From NCBI GenBank assembly GCA_964478455.1, contig CAYZJD010000235.1:1-7539 (forward strand): 7,539 bases of DNA. Reading direction: 5' to 3'. The stretch is from CAYZJD01 sp964478455 (GTDB lineage Bacteria > Acidobacteriota > Terriglobia > Bryobacterales > Bryobacteraceae). The notes under the pieces are model-generated. The model was not told the DNA's origin. It ran no database searches and was given only the letters and a program-made list of their open reading frames with translations. A program made the translations under genes and the position numbers. Below are positions 1-5,914 of the stretch, in pieces. Positions within the stretch are counted from its first letter, which is position 1. Each line of letters opens with the position of its first letter.

Positions 1-1
1 C

Positions 2-94
2 CGCAAGTTCGCCGCCGAGGCCACCGTCACCTACGAACCTCCGCCGCCCCCGCTGCCGGAAGAGAAAACGAAGGAACAGCCGCCGGCGCCGTGA
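2..94 (+). CDS. C-terminal end of an unidentified proline-rich protein (5' end outside window)
   Basis: Reading from base 2, an open frame of 30 codons runs into a TGA at 92-94. It ends in a charged, proline-rich tail containing TVTYEPPPPPLPEEKTKEQ. Such tails are common at the C-termini of periplasmic or surface proteins, but nothing here identifies the family. The gene converges on the glycosyltransferase, with only 15 bases between the two stop codons, a normal tail-to-tail arrangement. The start and all diagnostic domains are left of the window. The fragment is short, so it could also be a chance open frame; the stop position and the non-random Pro/Glu/Lys composition make a real terminus more likely. 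Confidence 0.5.
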   Translation, partial: RKFAAEATVTYEPPPPPLPEEKTKEQPPAP

Positions 95-102
95 GACAGC
101 AA

Positions 103-138
103 CGCCGGCTCAAAGCCGACGGCGGGCTAAAGCCCGCC
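103..138. repeat. Twin-hairpin palindromic repeat (REP-like)
   Basis: Two adjoining stem-loops are visible. The first pairs 104-110 with 114-120 (one mismatch in seven, loop of three). The second is a perfect eight-base stem, 121-128 with 131-138, with a two-base AA loop (GGCGGGCT/AGCCCGCC). The element lies where two genes converge and covers the last codons and the TGA stop of the glycosyltransferase. Palindromes built on GGGCTAAAGCCC recur, as far as I know, as dispersed intergenic elements in several soil bacteria; copy number cannot be judged from one window. No T-tract follows on either strand, so it is not a classical intrinsic terminator, though it could end or stabilise both convergent mRNAs. 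Confidence 0.6.
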
Positions 139-1372
139 CCACGGCCTCAAGGACATCCTCCAGGACCCCAGCCGGATCGGGGTCCTCTACCCGCACCACT
201 TCGATGTGGCCGGGGCCGGTGGGGCGCCAGCGGGTGAAGAAGCGGGCGCAGGGGAAGCCCGCGAAAATGCACACCAGCGGCACGCCGCAGGCCGCCGCGG
301 CGTGCTGGCCTGCCGAGTCGTAGCCTACGTACAGGCGGCTCCGCGCGATGAGGCTGCTGAAAGCCGCGAATGACCCTTCGAAGACGTGCACCTGTCCCGC
401 GGGCGCGTCGCAGCGCGCCAGGGCGCGGCGGACGCGGTCGGCTTCCTCGCCGCCCGGGCCGGTGTCCACCCACAGCGCCAAGCCGGTGCCGAGGAGCGCG
501 CGCAGCAACTCTTCTTCGAACGGCTCCGCAACGCGCTTGGCCAGGTTCTCACCCACGCCCAGGCTGACGGCAATGAAGGGCGCCTCGCCCGCGGCCACGC
601 CCTCGCGCGAGGCGAGGTAGGCCTGCGCGTCCGTTACATCGAAGGTCTCGGCGAGCCAGCGGCGGGTCAGCTCCTTGAGCGAGGCATCGCTGTCGGCGCC
701 GTAAGAGCGGCTCTCGAAGAAATAGTAGTCTTGCGCCGCACACACCGGCATCAGGCCGAGCTGCGTAAGCCGGGAGTCCGGATCGATGACCACACTGGCG
801 GGCCGGGCCAGCAGGGCGTGTAACCCGGCCGACAGGCCTAGGCGTGCGCGGAGCGCTTCCCGGCGGCCATAGCCCAGCGGCAGGTGACGTATCCGGGGAC
901 CGGCGTCGAACAGCCCGTAGCTCTTGTCTCCGCCGACCAGGCAGACCTGCGCCCGCGGGAAGCGGCGCTTGGCGGCGTCCAGCACTAGGCTCGTGACGGC
1001 AATATCGGCGCCCAGGGTGACGCGGGACAAGACGTAGACCTTTTCCACACCGTCGGAATCGCCCTGGAAACGGTGCGGCGCGCGTACGCGCTGGTAGCGC
1101 GCCAGCAACTCGTCGGCCGTCCACTCCGGCAGGACCGTGGCGATCACCTCCGCGAACAGTTCCGCATAGACGTCCACCAGGCGCGGCTCGAAGCGGTCCG
1201 AAAGACCCTCGACCAGGACGCCGAACAGCGCCCGGCTGGCACCTACGTCCTCCGCGGCGCGCCGGGCCAGCGCACGCACCTCCTCACGCGACCACGGTTC
1301 ACCCTCCAGGCAGGCGCCCAGCAGCTTCTCTGCGACTTCCGCGTCTCGGCGGTTAGAGGTATTTCCCGACAA
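110..1372 (-). CDS. Glycosyltransferase family 9-like protein (heptosyltransferase-type GT-B fold)
   Basis: This 420-residue protein resembles ADP-heptose:LPS heptosyltransferases. After an N-terminal helical region of about 105 residues, a Rossmann-type half opens with VYVLSRVTLGADIAVTS (112-128), where the family usually has its phosphate-binding LGD loop near residue 10. A second Rossmann half starts near PFIAVSLGVGENLAKR (265-280). It carries the family signature YVGYDSAGQHAAAACGVP (348-365), the D-S/T-G-x-x-H nucleotide-sugar motif followed by the usual small-residue helix. There is no signal peptide or membrane segment. Sugar donor and acceptor cannot be read from the sequence; surface polysaccharide or LPS work is the default for the family. 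The start is TTG at 1370-1372 with a weak GGA upstream. It overlaps the end of mtnP by 20 bases, suggesting translational coupling. The C-terminal residues ALARRRL are encoded by the palindromic repeat. Confidence 0.75.
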   Translation of the reverse strand: MSGNTSNRRDAEVAEKLLGACLEGEPWSREEVRALARRAAEDVGASRALFGVLVEGLSDRFEPRLVDVYAELFAEVIATVLPEWTADELLARYQRVRAPHRFQGDSDGVEKVYVLSRVTLGADIAVTSLVLDAAKRRFPRAQVCLVGGDKSYGLFDAGPRIRHLPLGYGRREALRARLGLSAGLHALLARPASVVIDPDSRLTQLGLMPVCAAQDYYFFESRSYGADSDASLKELTRRWLAETFDVTDAQAYLASREGVAAGEAPFIAVSLGVGENLAKRVAEPFEEELLRALLGTGLALWVDTGPGGEEADRVRRALARCDAPAGQVHVFEGSFAAFSSLIARSRLYVGYDSAGQHAAAACGVPLVCIFAGFPCARFFTRWRPTGPGHIEVVRVEDPDPAGVLEDVLEAVGRALARRRL

Positions 1373-2210
1373 GCAGTTCCAGCTTTTTCCGCGTGGCCTC
1401 CGGCACCAGACGGCGGTCGGTAATAATGGCGTGCTCCAGCGCCGAGCCGCACCTGCAATCGCGGCTGCTGGGCATCTCGGCCACCGCGCGGGCTACCACT
1501 TTGGCGGCGTTCTCCGCGTTCTTCATCAGGTTGGCGATGATCTCATGGACGGTGACCGCGTCGTGGTGCGGGTGCCAGCAATCGTAGTCGGTGACCATGG
1601 CCACGGTGACGTAGCAGATCTCGGCCTCGCGCGCCAGTTTCGCTTCCTGCAAGTTGGTCATGCCGATCACGTCCATGCCCCAATTGCGGTAAACGTTGGA
1701 CTCGGCCTTGGTGGAGAAGGCCGGCCCCTCCATACATAAGTATGTGCCGCCCTGCTTGGCTCTCACGCCTTCCGCCAGGCACGCGGCATACACCACGCCG
1801 CTCAACTGGGGGCAAACCGGGTCGGCGAAGCTGATGTGCGCCACCAGGCCCTCGCCGAAGAAAGTGGACGCCCGCCCGCGGGTGCGGTCGAAAAACTGGT
1901 CCGGAAGGATGAAATCCAGTGGCCGGTGCTCCTCTTTGAGCGAACCGACCGCGCTCAGCGATATGATGCGCTCGACGCCCAGCGCTTTCAGCCCGTAAAT
2001 GTTGGCGCGGAAGTTCAACTCAGAGGGCGACAGCCGGTGCCCCCGGCCGTGCCGCGACAGAAAGGCCACCTCGCGGCCCGCCAGATGCCCCACGACGTAG
2101 GCGTCCGACGGCGCACCCCAAGGGGTTTCCAGTGCGACTTCCTGCTCCAGCTCAAAACCCGGCATCGAGTACAGCCCGCTGCCGCCGATGACTCCGATTT
2201 CCGCTTTCAA
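1353..2210 (-). CDS. mtnP: S-methyl-5'-thioadenosine phosphorylase
   Basis: The enzyme phosphorolyses 5'-methylthioadenosine to adenine and 5-methylthioribose-1-phosphate in the cytosol, the entry to methionine salvage. The 285-residue product has the usual family length. Visible motifs are the phosphate loop GGSGLY (9-14), RHGRGH (53-58) with SPSELNFRAN (61-70), the purine/ribose segment MEGPAFSTKAES (160-171) followed by MTNLQEAKLA (184-193), and TDYDCWH (207-213). The two aspartates of that last motif are the adenine-recognising pair of methylthioadenosine phosphorylases, which separates them from guanine/hypoxanthine-type nucleoside phosphorylases. The C-terminal tail around SALEHAIITD is typical of bacterial members. 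The frame stays open 60 codons further upstream, but that part is unlike the family. TTG at 2208-2210, six bases after AGGAG, puts the start right before KAEIGVIGG. It overlaps the glycosyltransferase gene downstream; no other salvage genes are in view. Confidence 0.93.
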   Translation of the reverse strand: MKAEIGVIGGSGLYSMPGFELEQEVALETPWGAPSDAYVVGHLAGREVAFLSRHGRGHRLSPSELNFRANIYGLKALGVERIISLSAVGSLKEEHRPLDFILPDQFFDRTRGRASTFFGEGLVAHISFADPVCPQLSGVVYAACLAEGVRAKQGGTYLCMEGPAFSTKAESNVYRNWGMDVIGMTNLQEAKLAREAEICYVTVAMVTDYDCWHPHHDAVTVHEIIANLMKNAENAAKVVARAVAEMPSSRDCRCGSALEHAIITDRRLVPEATRKKLELLVGKYL

Positions 2211-2216
2211 CGCGCG

Positions 2217-2222
2217 CTCCTG
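2217..2222 (-). promoter_or_regulatory. Ribosome binding site that sets the mtnP TTG start
   Basis: The minus strand reads CAGGAG here, six bases before a TTG codon at 2208-2210. The next codons match the family's N-terminal phosphate loop. No ATG or GTG in frame gives a comparable fit, so this site supports a non-ATG start. Confidence 0.75.
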
Positions 2223-2240
2223 AATGAAACTGAAACCCCG

Positions 2241-2249
2241 ATCATAGCA
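2241..2249 (-). promoter_or_regulatory. Probable extended -10 promoter for mtnP
   Basis: The minus strand reads TGCTATGAT, an extended -10 (TGn) plus a hexamer one base from TATAAT. The 17-base position upstream (2264-2269, CTTCGA) is a poor -35, as is often true of extended -10 promoters. Transcription would start near 2234, giving a leader of about 24 bases that contains the AGGAG site. Confidence 0.5.
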
Positions 2250-2636
2250 TCGTGGGGGCCTCTTCGAAGGAGGGGCAGTGTGTCCGGAGCCCGGGGGGGA
2301 GTTCGTTTCGTAATTTTTCCCCAACCTACTGAGCAGGCAGGAGATACGCGCATGGCCCAAGGGAAGCGAGCTTGACGGCATCGGGTACACGGTAGTGCTA
2401 GCCCATGGTAGCGTGCGGGGACACGGGCGGAGCCGGAGCGTTCCGGGAAGTACGTGAGAAGACAGGAGAAAGAGGGCGAGGAAGGAAGTGATCCAGAGGG
2501 AGTGGCCTTGCGCTGCTGCAAGCTCGTCAACGACCAGTGGCCCACGTGCAGCGGCAGCACCGGGCCCAGAGCGCCCCTGCCACAGGCTCCCCTTTCTTGG
2601 CCAAGGGCCGGCCGCTCCCCAAGACGGTCCAGCCCC
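2250..2636. other. Gene-poor gap between the kinase and mtnP
   Basis: I find no credible gene, tRNA or riboswitch here. Frames on both strands are open, but their translations are Arg/Pro/Ser-rich, run into the neighbouring genes and match nothing I recognise. A purine-dominated tract of about 33 bases (roughly 2456-2488, plus strand) stands out. The segment downstream of the kinase stop contains GC palindromes such as CTTGGCCAAG (2597-2606) but no hairpin followed by a T-tract, so the kinase terminator is not identifiable. The stretch could hold a decayed gene or element. Confidence 0.4.
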
Positions 2637-4880
2637 CTACGGCGCGAGGTTGAGACGGCGGAGCAGGCTGGTAAACCGCGGATCGTCGCGCAGCCAGTCG
2701 AGCCGCGGATCCGGGTTGATCCATATCAACCACGCGGAACGCTCCTCGTAGGAGCGCTCCAACCACTCCAAGGTCCGCTCTCTGTCCTTGAGACCCGAGT
2801 AAACGTAGGCGAAATCCAGCGCGGCGACATAGCGTTCCCTTTGCAGTTCGGTCATTTCGGCAAGCACCGCTTCGGCCTCTACCCTCAGCCCGGCCGAGCC
2901 GAATGCGTGCCCCAGCGCTCCGATCATCAGCAGATTCCTGCCTGACAATTCGGACGCTTTCCGCATCTCCTCCAACGCTTCGCTGTGGCGCCCCTGCTGC
3001 TCGTAGCTCATGCCCAGAAACAGATGCGCATTGGGAAAGCTCGGATCAATATCGAGCGTCTTGTGAAACTGCTCCACGGCCTCGGCGGCGCGCCCAGCGA
3101 AAAGCAAACCCCAGCCGACAAACGAATTCACATTCAAAGAAAGCGGAGCCGCTTCCTGGGCCCGGCGAAACTCCGCAATCGCCAGATCGACTTGCCGGCG
3201 GGCAATATGGTAGAGGCCATACCAGAAGTGTGTGGTCGCGTGGTCGGGGCTTAGCTCGAGGGCCCGCAGGAACTCCTGCTCGGCGCCCGGGAAGTCGTAG
3301 TCGTAAGTCATTTGCACAAAGGCCAGCGCGGCATGCGCCTCGGCGATGGTATCGTCGATGCGGCGGGCTTCGCGGACGGCGGCCTTGGCGAGCGGGGCCG
3401 CCTGATCGGGGCTGGTCACATTGTAGACGGCGTAGAGCGCATATGCCTGGGCCAAGCCGGCGTAGGCGAGAGCGTATGTGGGATCCTTCTCCAGCGCCTG
3501 CCGGAACTGCTCGGCGGCCTTCTTGAGCATCCCCACCGTTCGCTTTTCCCAGTAGTAGCGGCCCTTGAGATAGAGTTGATACGCCTCGGTGTCGTCGGTA
3601 TAGCGGCGCACCAGACGCTTGCGTTCCTCTCCGCTCGGGCTGAGGCGCAGCCTGTCGGACACAGCGCGCACAATATCGTCCTGCACGCTGAGCACGTCCG
3701 AAAGGGGGCGGTTGTACTGCTCGCCCCAAAGCTGGGAGTCCTGGGCGACGTCAATCAAGTCGATCTGAATGTTCAGATCGTCGCCGCGCAGCGCGACGCG
3801 ACCACTAAGGACTGCCCGAACGTCGAGTTCACGCCCAGCCCGTACAGGGTCCACATTCTGCCCCCTGTAACGAAACGCCCGGGTCCGCGGAACCAGCCGC
3901 AGCTTCGGCAGCCGCGAGAGGCTGTTGGTCAGGCTCTCGGCGATGCCGTCGCTCAGGTACTCCAGGTTCGGGTCCCCGCCGACGTTTACGAACGGAAGGA
4001 CAGCCAATGACCAAGATCCGCGCCGGCCTGCGGGCCGCCGGCGCGCAGCCTCGGCGCCCACGGATTTGAGCGCGAAGGCCAGATCCAGCGCTGTCTGGAA
4101 GCGGTGGGCAGGGCTCTTCTCCAGACAGTGCGTCACGATGTGGTCGAGTTCCGAGTCGTAGAGAGCCGGCGGAGACTCCTTGAGAATCGCGACCAGGGTA
4201 TCACTGGATGAGCGGCCGATGAAAGCTCGCCGCCCGGAGAACATCTCATAGAGAACGCAACCAAGCGAGAAAATGTCGCTCCTCTCATCCGCCCGCTCTC
4301 CCCGCACCTGTTCGGGGGACATGTACCCGGTGGTACCCATGATCCGGCCCGTTACGGTCTCGGTGGAAACCGCTGTCCCTCCTTCTTGCGGTTCCCGGTG
4401 GAGGCGCGCCAGACCGAAATCGAGGATCTTCACCGCAGCGTCGGAGGTGAGGAAGATATTCTCCGGCTTAAGGTCCCGGTGCAGAATGCCGCGCGCATGC
4501 GCGGCGGCCAGCCCTTCGGCCACGCCGGTGCCAATCTCGAGCGATTGGGGGCGAGGCAGCGGCGACCGCTCCAGCCTGGTACGGAGCGTCTCGCCCTCCA
4601 GCAGCTCGCTTACCGAATACGATATTCCCTGCTCGTTTCCTACGTCGAACAGCGCCACGATATTCGGATGCGAGAGGGCCGCCACGGCGCGCGCTTCCCG
4701 CTCGAATCGGCCGAGCGCTTCGGGGTCACTCGCGAATCGCTCGGCCATGACCTTCACCGCAACATGCCGCCCGAGACGGGTGTCGCGAGCGCGGTAGACC
4801 TCGCCCATCCCGCCCTTGCCGAGCAAACCGACGATCTCATAGCGTCCGAGCAATGCGCCAGCCTCAAAAGCCACGGCCAT
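2637..4880 (-). CDS. PknB-type serine/threonine protein kinase with TolB-like module and TPR repeats
   Basis: A 747-residue signalling protein. Residues about 13-270 are a complete Hanks-type kinase: glycine loop GKGGMGEVY (21-29), VAVK lysine 43, helix-C glutamate 62, HRDLKPEN (134-141), DFG (154-156), activation segment GTTGYMSPEQ (182-191), SDIFSLG (201-207) and a C-lobe arginine at 260. All catalytic residues are present, so it should be active. Residues about 290-400 form the TolB-like module (LAVLPFVN, YLSDGIAE, LWGEQYNRP). From about 425 to 650 TPR repeats follow, a protein-interaction surface, then a WLERSYEERS tail segment. The fusion is common in Acidobacteriota. Such proteins often carry a transmembrane helix after the kinase; here only RRRPAGRRGSW links the domains, so it looks cytosolic. 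I chose ATG 4880 because GGAG lies six bases upstream; an in-frame TTG four codons earlier forms part of that site. Targets are unknown. Confidence 0.93.
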   Translation of the reverse strand: MAVAFEAGALLGRYEIVGLLGKGGMGEVYRARDTRLGRHVAVKVMAERFASDPEALGRFEREARAVAALSHPNIVALFDVGNEQGISYSVSELLEGETLRTRLERSPLPRPQSLEIGTGVAEGLAAAHARGILHRDLKPENIFLTSDAAVKILDFGLARLHREPQEGGTAVSTETVTGRIMGTTGYMSPEQVRGERADERSDIFSLGCVLYEMFSGRRAFIGRSSSDTLVAILKESPPALYDSELDHIVTHCLEKSPAHRFQTALDLAFALKSVGAEAARRRPAGRRGSWSLAVLPFVNVGGDPNLEYLSDGIAESLTNSLSRLPKLRLVPRTRAFRYRGQNVDPVRAGRELDVRAVLSGRVALRGDDLNIQIDLIDVAQDSQLWGEQYNRPLSDVLSVQDDIVRAVSDRLRLSPSGEERKRLVRRYTDDTEAYQLYLKGRYYWEKRTVGMLKKAAEQFRQALEKDPTYALAYAGLAQAYALYAVYNVTSPDQAAPLAKAAVREARRIDDTIAEAHAALAFVQMTYDYDFPGAEQEFLRALELSPDHATTHFWYGLYHIARRQVDLAIAEFRRAQEAAPLSLNVNSFVGWGLLFAGRAAEAVEQFHKTLDIDPSFPNAHLFLGMSYEQQGRHSEALEEMRKASELSGRNLLMIGALGHAFGSAGLRVEAEAVLAEMTELQRERYVAALDFAYVYSGLKDRERTLEWLERSYEERSAWLIWINPDPRLDWLRDDPRFTSLLRRLNLAP

Positions 4881-4886
4881 ATTGTA

Positions 4887-4890
4887 CTCC
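4887..4890 (-). promoter_or_regulatory. Ribosome binding site that sets the kinase ATG start
   Basis: The minus strand reads TTGGAG then TACAAT then ATG (4878-4880). GGAG at 4887-4890 is six bases from that ATG, so the in-frame TTG at 4890-4892 is best read as part of the binding site rather than as the start codon. Confidence 0.7.
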
Positions 4891-4992
4891 AACCGGATCT
4901 TGTGTTCCTGTGCCCGGCGTCTCGAAAGCTCGTGCCGTCACAGCATTCATCGGGGCCGGCGCCGCCGCCGTCCACACCACTGGCGGACACTA

Positions 4993-5256
4993 CTAGCGGG
5001 CCCGATGACTGAAGAGAAGCCCCGGAGCTTGTCCCGTGGCGGGAGCCGCCATGAGCGCCTTGACATCCTCGGTGGTCAGACCGCGACCCCCGAGGCCCCA
5101 TTGGCCGCTCTTCACCTCCTGCACGATGACCCAAGTGTGAGGACGCAAACCCTCTCCATAGACTGATAGCACCGCTTCAGTCACATTGGTTATTAACTGG
5201 CTCTTCTGGTTGTCTGTAAGAGCGTCTTGGAGCACACTGACTTGTATAAGTGGCAT
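4993..5256 (-). CDS. Small tautomerase of the 4-oxalocrotonate tautomerase superfamily
   Basis: An 87-codon gene whose product, after Met removal, begins PLIQVSVL. The N-terminal proline is the superfamily's catalytic base. The beta-alpha-beta unit follows, with NQKSQLITNVTEAV (15-28) as the helix and TWVIVQEV (40-47) as the second strand, then the GQWGLGG turn (50-56), matching GHFGIGG of the classical enzyme. Compared with Pseudomonas 4-oxalocrotonate tautomerase, the active-site arginines 11 and 39 are missing: Ala/Leu and Trp41 occupy those places, and Phe50 is Trp52. A subgroup with this TWV...SG.WG.GG..LTTEDV pattern is, to my knowledge, widespread and poorly characterised, so the substrate is unknown. 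These proteins normally form hexamers or similar oligomers. ATG 5256 is chosen over ATG 5265 because it yields the Pro-1 terminus and lies nine bases from AAGGAGG. The tail past residue 70 is variable. Confidence 0.88.
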   Translation of the reverse strand: MPLIQVSVLQDALTDNQKSQLITNVTEAVLSVYGEGLRPHTWVIVQEVKSGQWGLGGRGLTTEDVKALMAAPATGQAPGLLFSHRAR

Positions 5257-5265
5257 GCGAGCCAT

Positions 5266-5272
5266 CCTCCTT
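5266..5272 (-). promoter_or_regulatory. Strong ribosome binding site of the tautomerase gene
   Basis: The minus strand reads AAGGAGG directly against one ATG (5263-5265) and nine bases before a second, in-frame ATG (5254-5256). Zero spacing is not workable, so the second ATG is used. The DUF4440 gene also has nine-base spacing, which supports this reading. Confidence 0.8.
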
Positions 5273-5280
5273 ATGTGCGG

Positions 5281-5310
5281 ACTTTACCAAGCTCATGAGC
5301 CGGGCCGCAA
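5281..5310 (-). promoter_or_regulatory. Possible weak promoter for the tautomerase gene
   Basis: On the minus strand TTGCGG (5305-5310) is separated by 18 bases from TAAAGT (5281-5286). The -35 matches consensus at three of six positions and the -10 at four of six. Transcription would begin near 5274, leaving a very short leader. Cotranscription with the upstream DUF4440 gene is an alternative. Confidence 0.3.
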
Positions 5311-5315
5311 GCTCA
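5288..5315. repeat. Paired eight-base direct repeat with nested palindrome, operator-like
   Basis: CAAGCTCA occurs at 5288-5295 and again at 5308-5315, offset by exactly 20 bases, about two helical turns. The first copy overlaps the perfect palindrome GCTCATGAGC (5291-5300), and a further TGAGC lies at 5349-5353. The copies overlap the spacer and -35 of the possible tautomerase promoter, where a repressor or activator would bind. The repeat is short enough to arise by chance. Confidence 0.3.
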
Positions 5316-5331
5316 GCCAAATGTCCCGGCC

Positions 5332-5348
5332 GCGCCGCGTCCCGGCGC
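5332..5348. other. GC-rich stem-loop between the DUF4440 and tautomerase genes
   Basis: GCGCCG (5332-5337) pairs perfectly with CGGCGC (5343-5348) around a five-base loop. It could be extended by GCTCA (5311-5315) pairing with TGAGC (5349-5353) around a larger internal loop. It lies about 85 bases beyond the DUF4440 stop on the minus strand. No T-tract follows in that direction, so a role as terminator, attenuator or mRNA-stabilising hairpin is open. Confidence 0.4.
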
Positions 5349-5436
5349 TGAGCGGTTACACTTCCCCCTTTTCACTCGCTTCGGGCGGTGATCGTGGCCG
5401 GCCCGCAGGAAGCGCTTCTCCATCTCTTGCCTCAGA

Positions 5437-5850
5437 CTACCCTGCCGGCTGGCTGCTGTTGAAGATGTCGGCGACGGCCTTCCAAGAGCCGTCTGCCTGC
5501 CGGCGATAGACAACCACGTATTTGCCCTTGTCGGATATCCTGGCGGCGCCCGGAGGCGACAGAGTCAGCTCGTAAGCGCCCGACCCGTACGCCAGGTTGC
5601 CGGACTCCTCGATGCGTTTAGTATCCAGGACGGATATGTTCAGCCCCGCCGATACCATCCCCTTCCAGCATTCCCGAATCGCGGTGTGCCCGCTCATCAC
5701 TGGCGCGTTAGGCGGCAGAAGCTGCGCATCTTCAGCATAGAAAGCGGAGACCAGCGCCTCCACGTCGCCCGAATTTGCGTTGCGAACAAACTCTTCGTCC
5801 AAGGCCCGGATGGCCTGGACCGTTTCCTGTGTTGCTGTCGCGCTTGCCAT
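5437..5850 (-). CDS. DUF4440/SnoaL-like NTF2-fold protein
   Basis: A 137-residue protein with the cone-shaped NTF2-like fold pattern. Long N-terminal helices (about 7-36) lead into FYAEDAQLLPPNAPVMSGHTAI (37-58), the typical DUF4440/SnoaL segment. The closing strands are GKYVVVYRRQADGSWKAVAD (109-128) followed by IFNS. No signal peptide or membrane segment is seen. Members include polyketide cyclases, ketosteroid-isomerase-like enzymes and many proteins with no known reaction; the sequence does not show which applies, so I give no substrate. The start is ATG 5848-5850, nine bases after AAGGAGG. The gene begins 64 bases after the aldehyde dehydrogenase stop with no visible terminator, so the two are probably on one mRNA. 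This gap holds a GC-rich stretch but no promoter I can support. Confidence 0.88.
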   Translation of the reverse strand: MASATATQETVQAIRALDEEFVRNANSGDVEALVSAFYAEDAQLLPPNAPVMSGHTAIRECWKGMVSAGLNISVLDTKRIEESGNLAYGSGAYELTLSPPGAARISDKGKYVVVYRRQADGSWKAVADIFNSSQPAG

Positions 5851-5859
5851 ACACGGCCC

Positions 5860-5866
5860 CCTCCTT
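5860..5866 (-). promoter_or_regulatory. Ribosome binding site of the DUF4440 gene
   Basis: The minus strand reads AAGGAGG nine bases before the ATG at 5848-5850. It is the clearest ribosome binding site in the window and a useful reference for choosing the other starts. Confidence 0.75.
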
Positions 5867-5914
5867 CAGGGCCTTTCGAAATCCACTGCTGCGCCCCCGG
5901 CCCGAGCCGGCGCA

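Noticed and set aside
2211..2390. Sixty-codon N-terminal extension of mtnP to an upstream start
   Set aside because: The extra residues do not resemble the family, the conserved N-terminal loop starts directly after the TTG at 2210, and an AGGAG site and extended -10 promoter lie within the supposed extension.
2371..2400. TTGACG on the plus strand in the gap as a promoter
   Set aside because: No acceptable -10 lies 16-18 bases downstream (best is TGCTAG), and no plus-strand gene follows.
2454..2945. Plus-strand open frame starting in the gap and running into the kinase 3' end
   Set aside because: It overlaps the conserved TPR C-terminus of the kinase antisense. The translation is Arg/Pro/Ser-rich with no domain I recognise. 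A decayed element in 2454-2640 is possible but unsupported.
4956..4992. Hairpin-like GC sequence after the tautomerase stop as an intrinsic terminator
   Set aside because: A stem of about six pairs with a bulge can be drawn (CCGCCA with TGGaCGG), but no T-tract follows on the minus strand.
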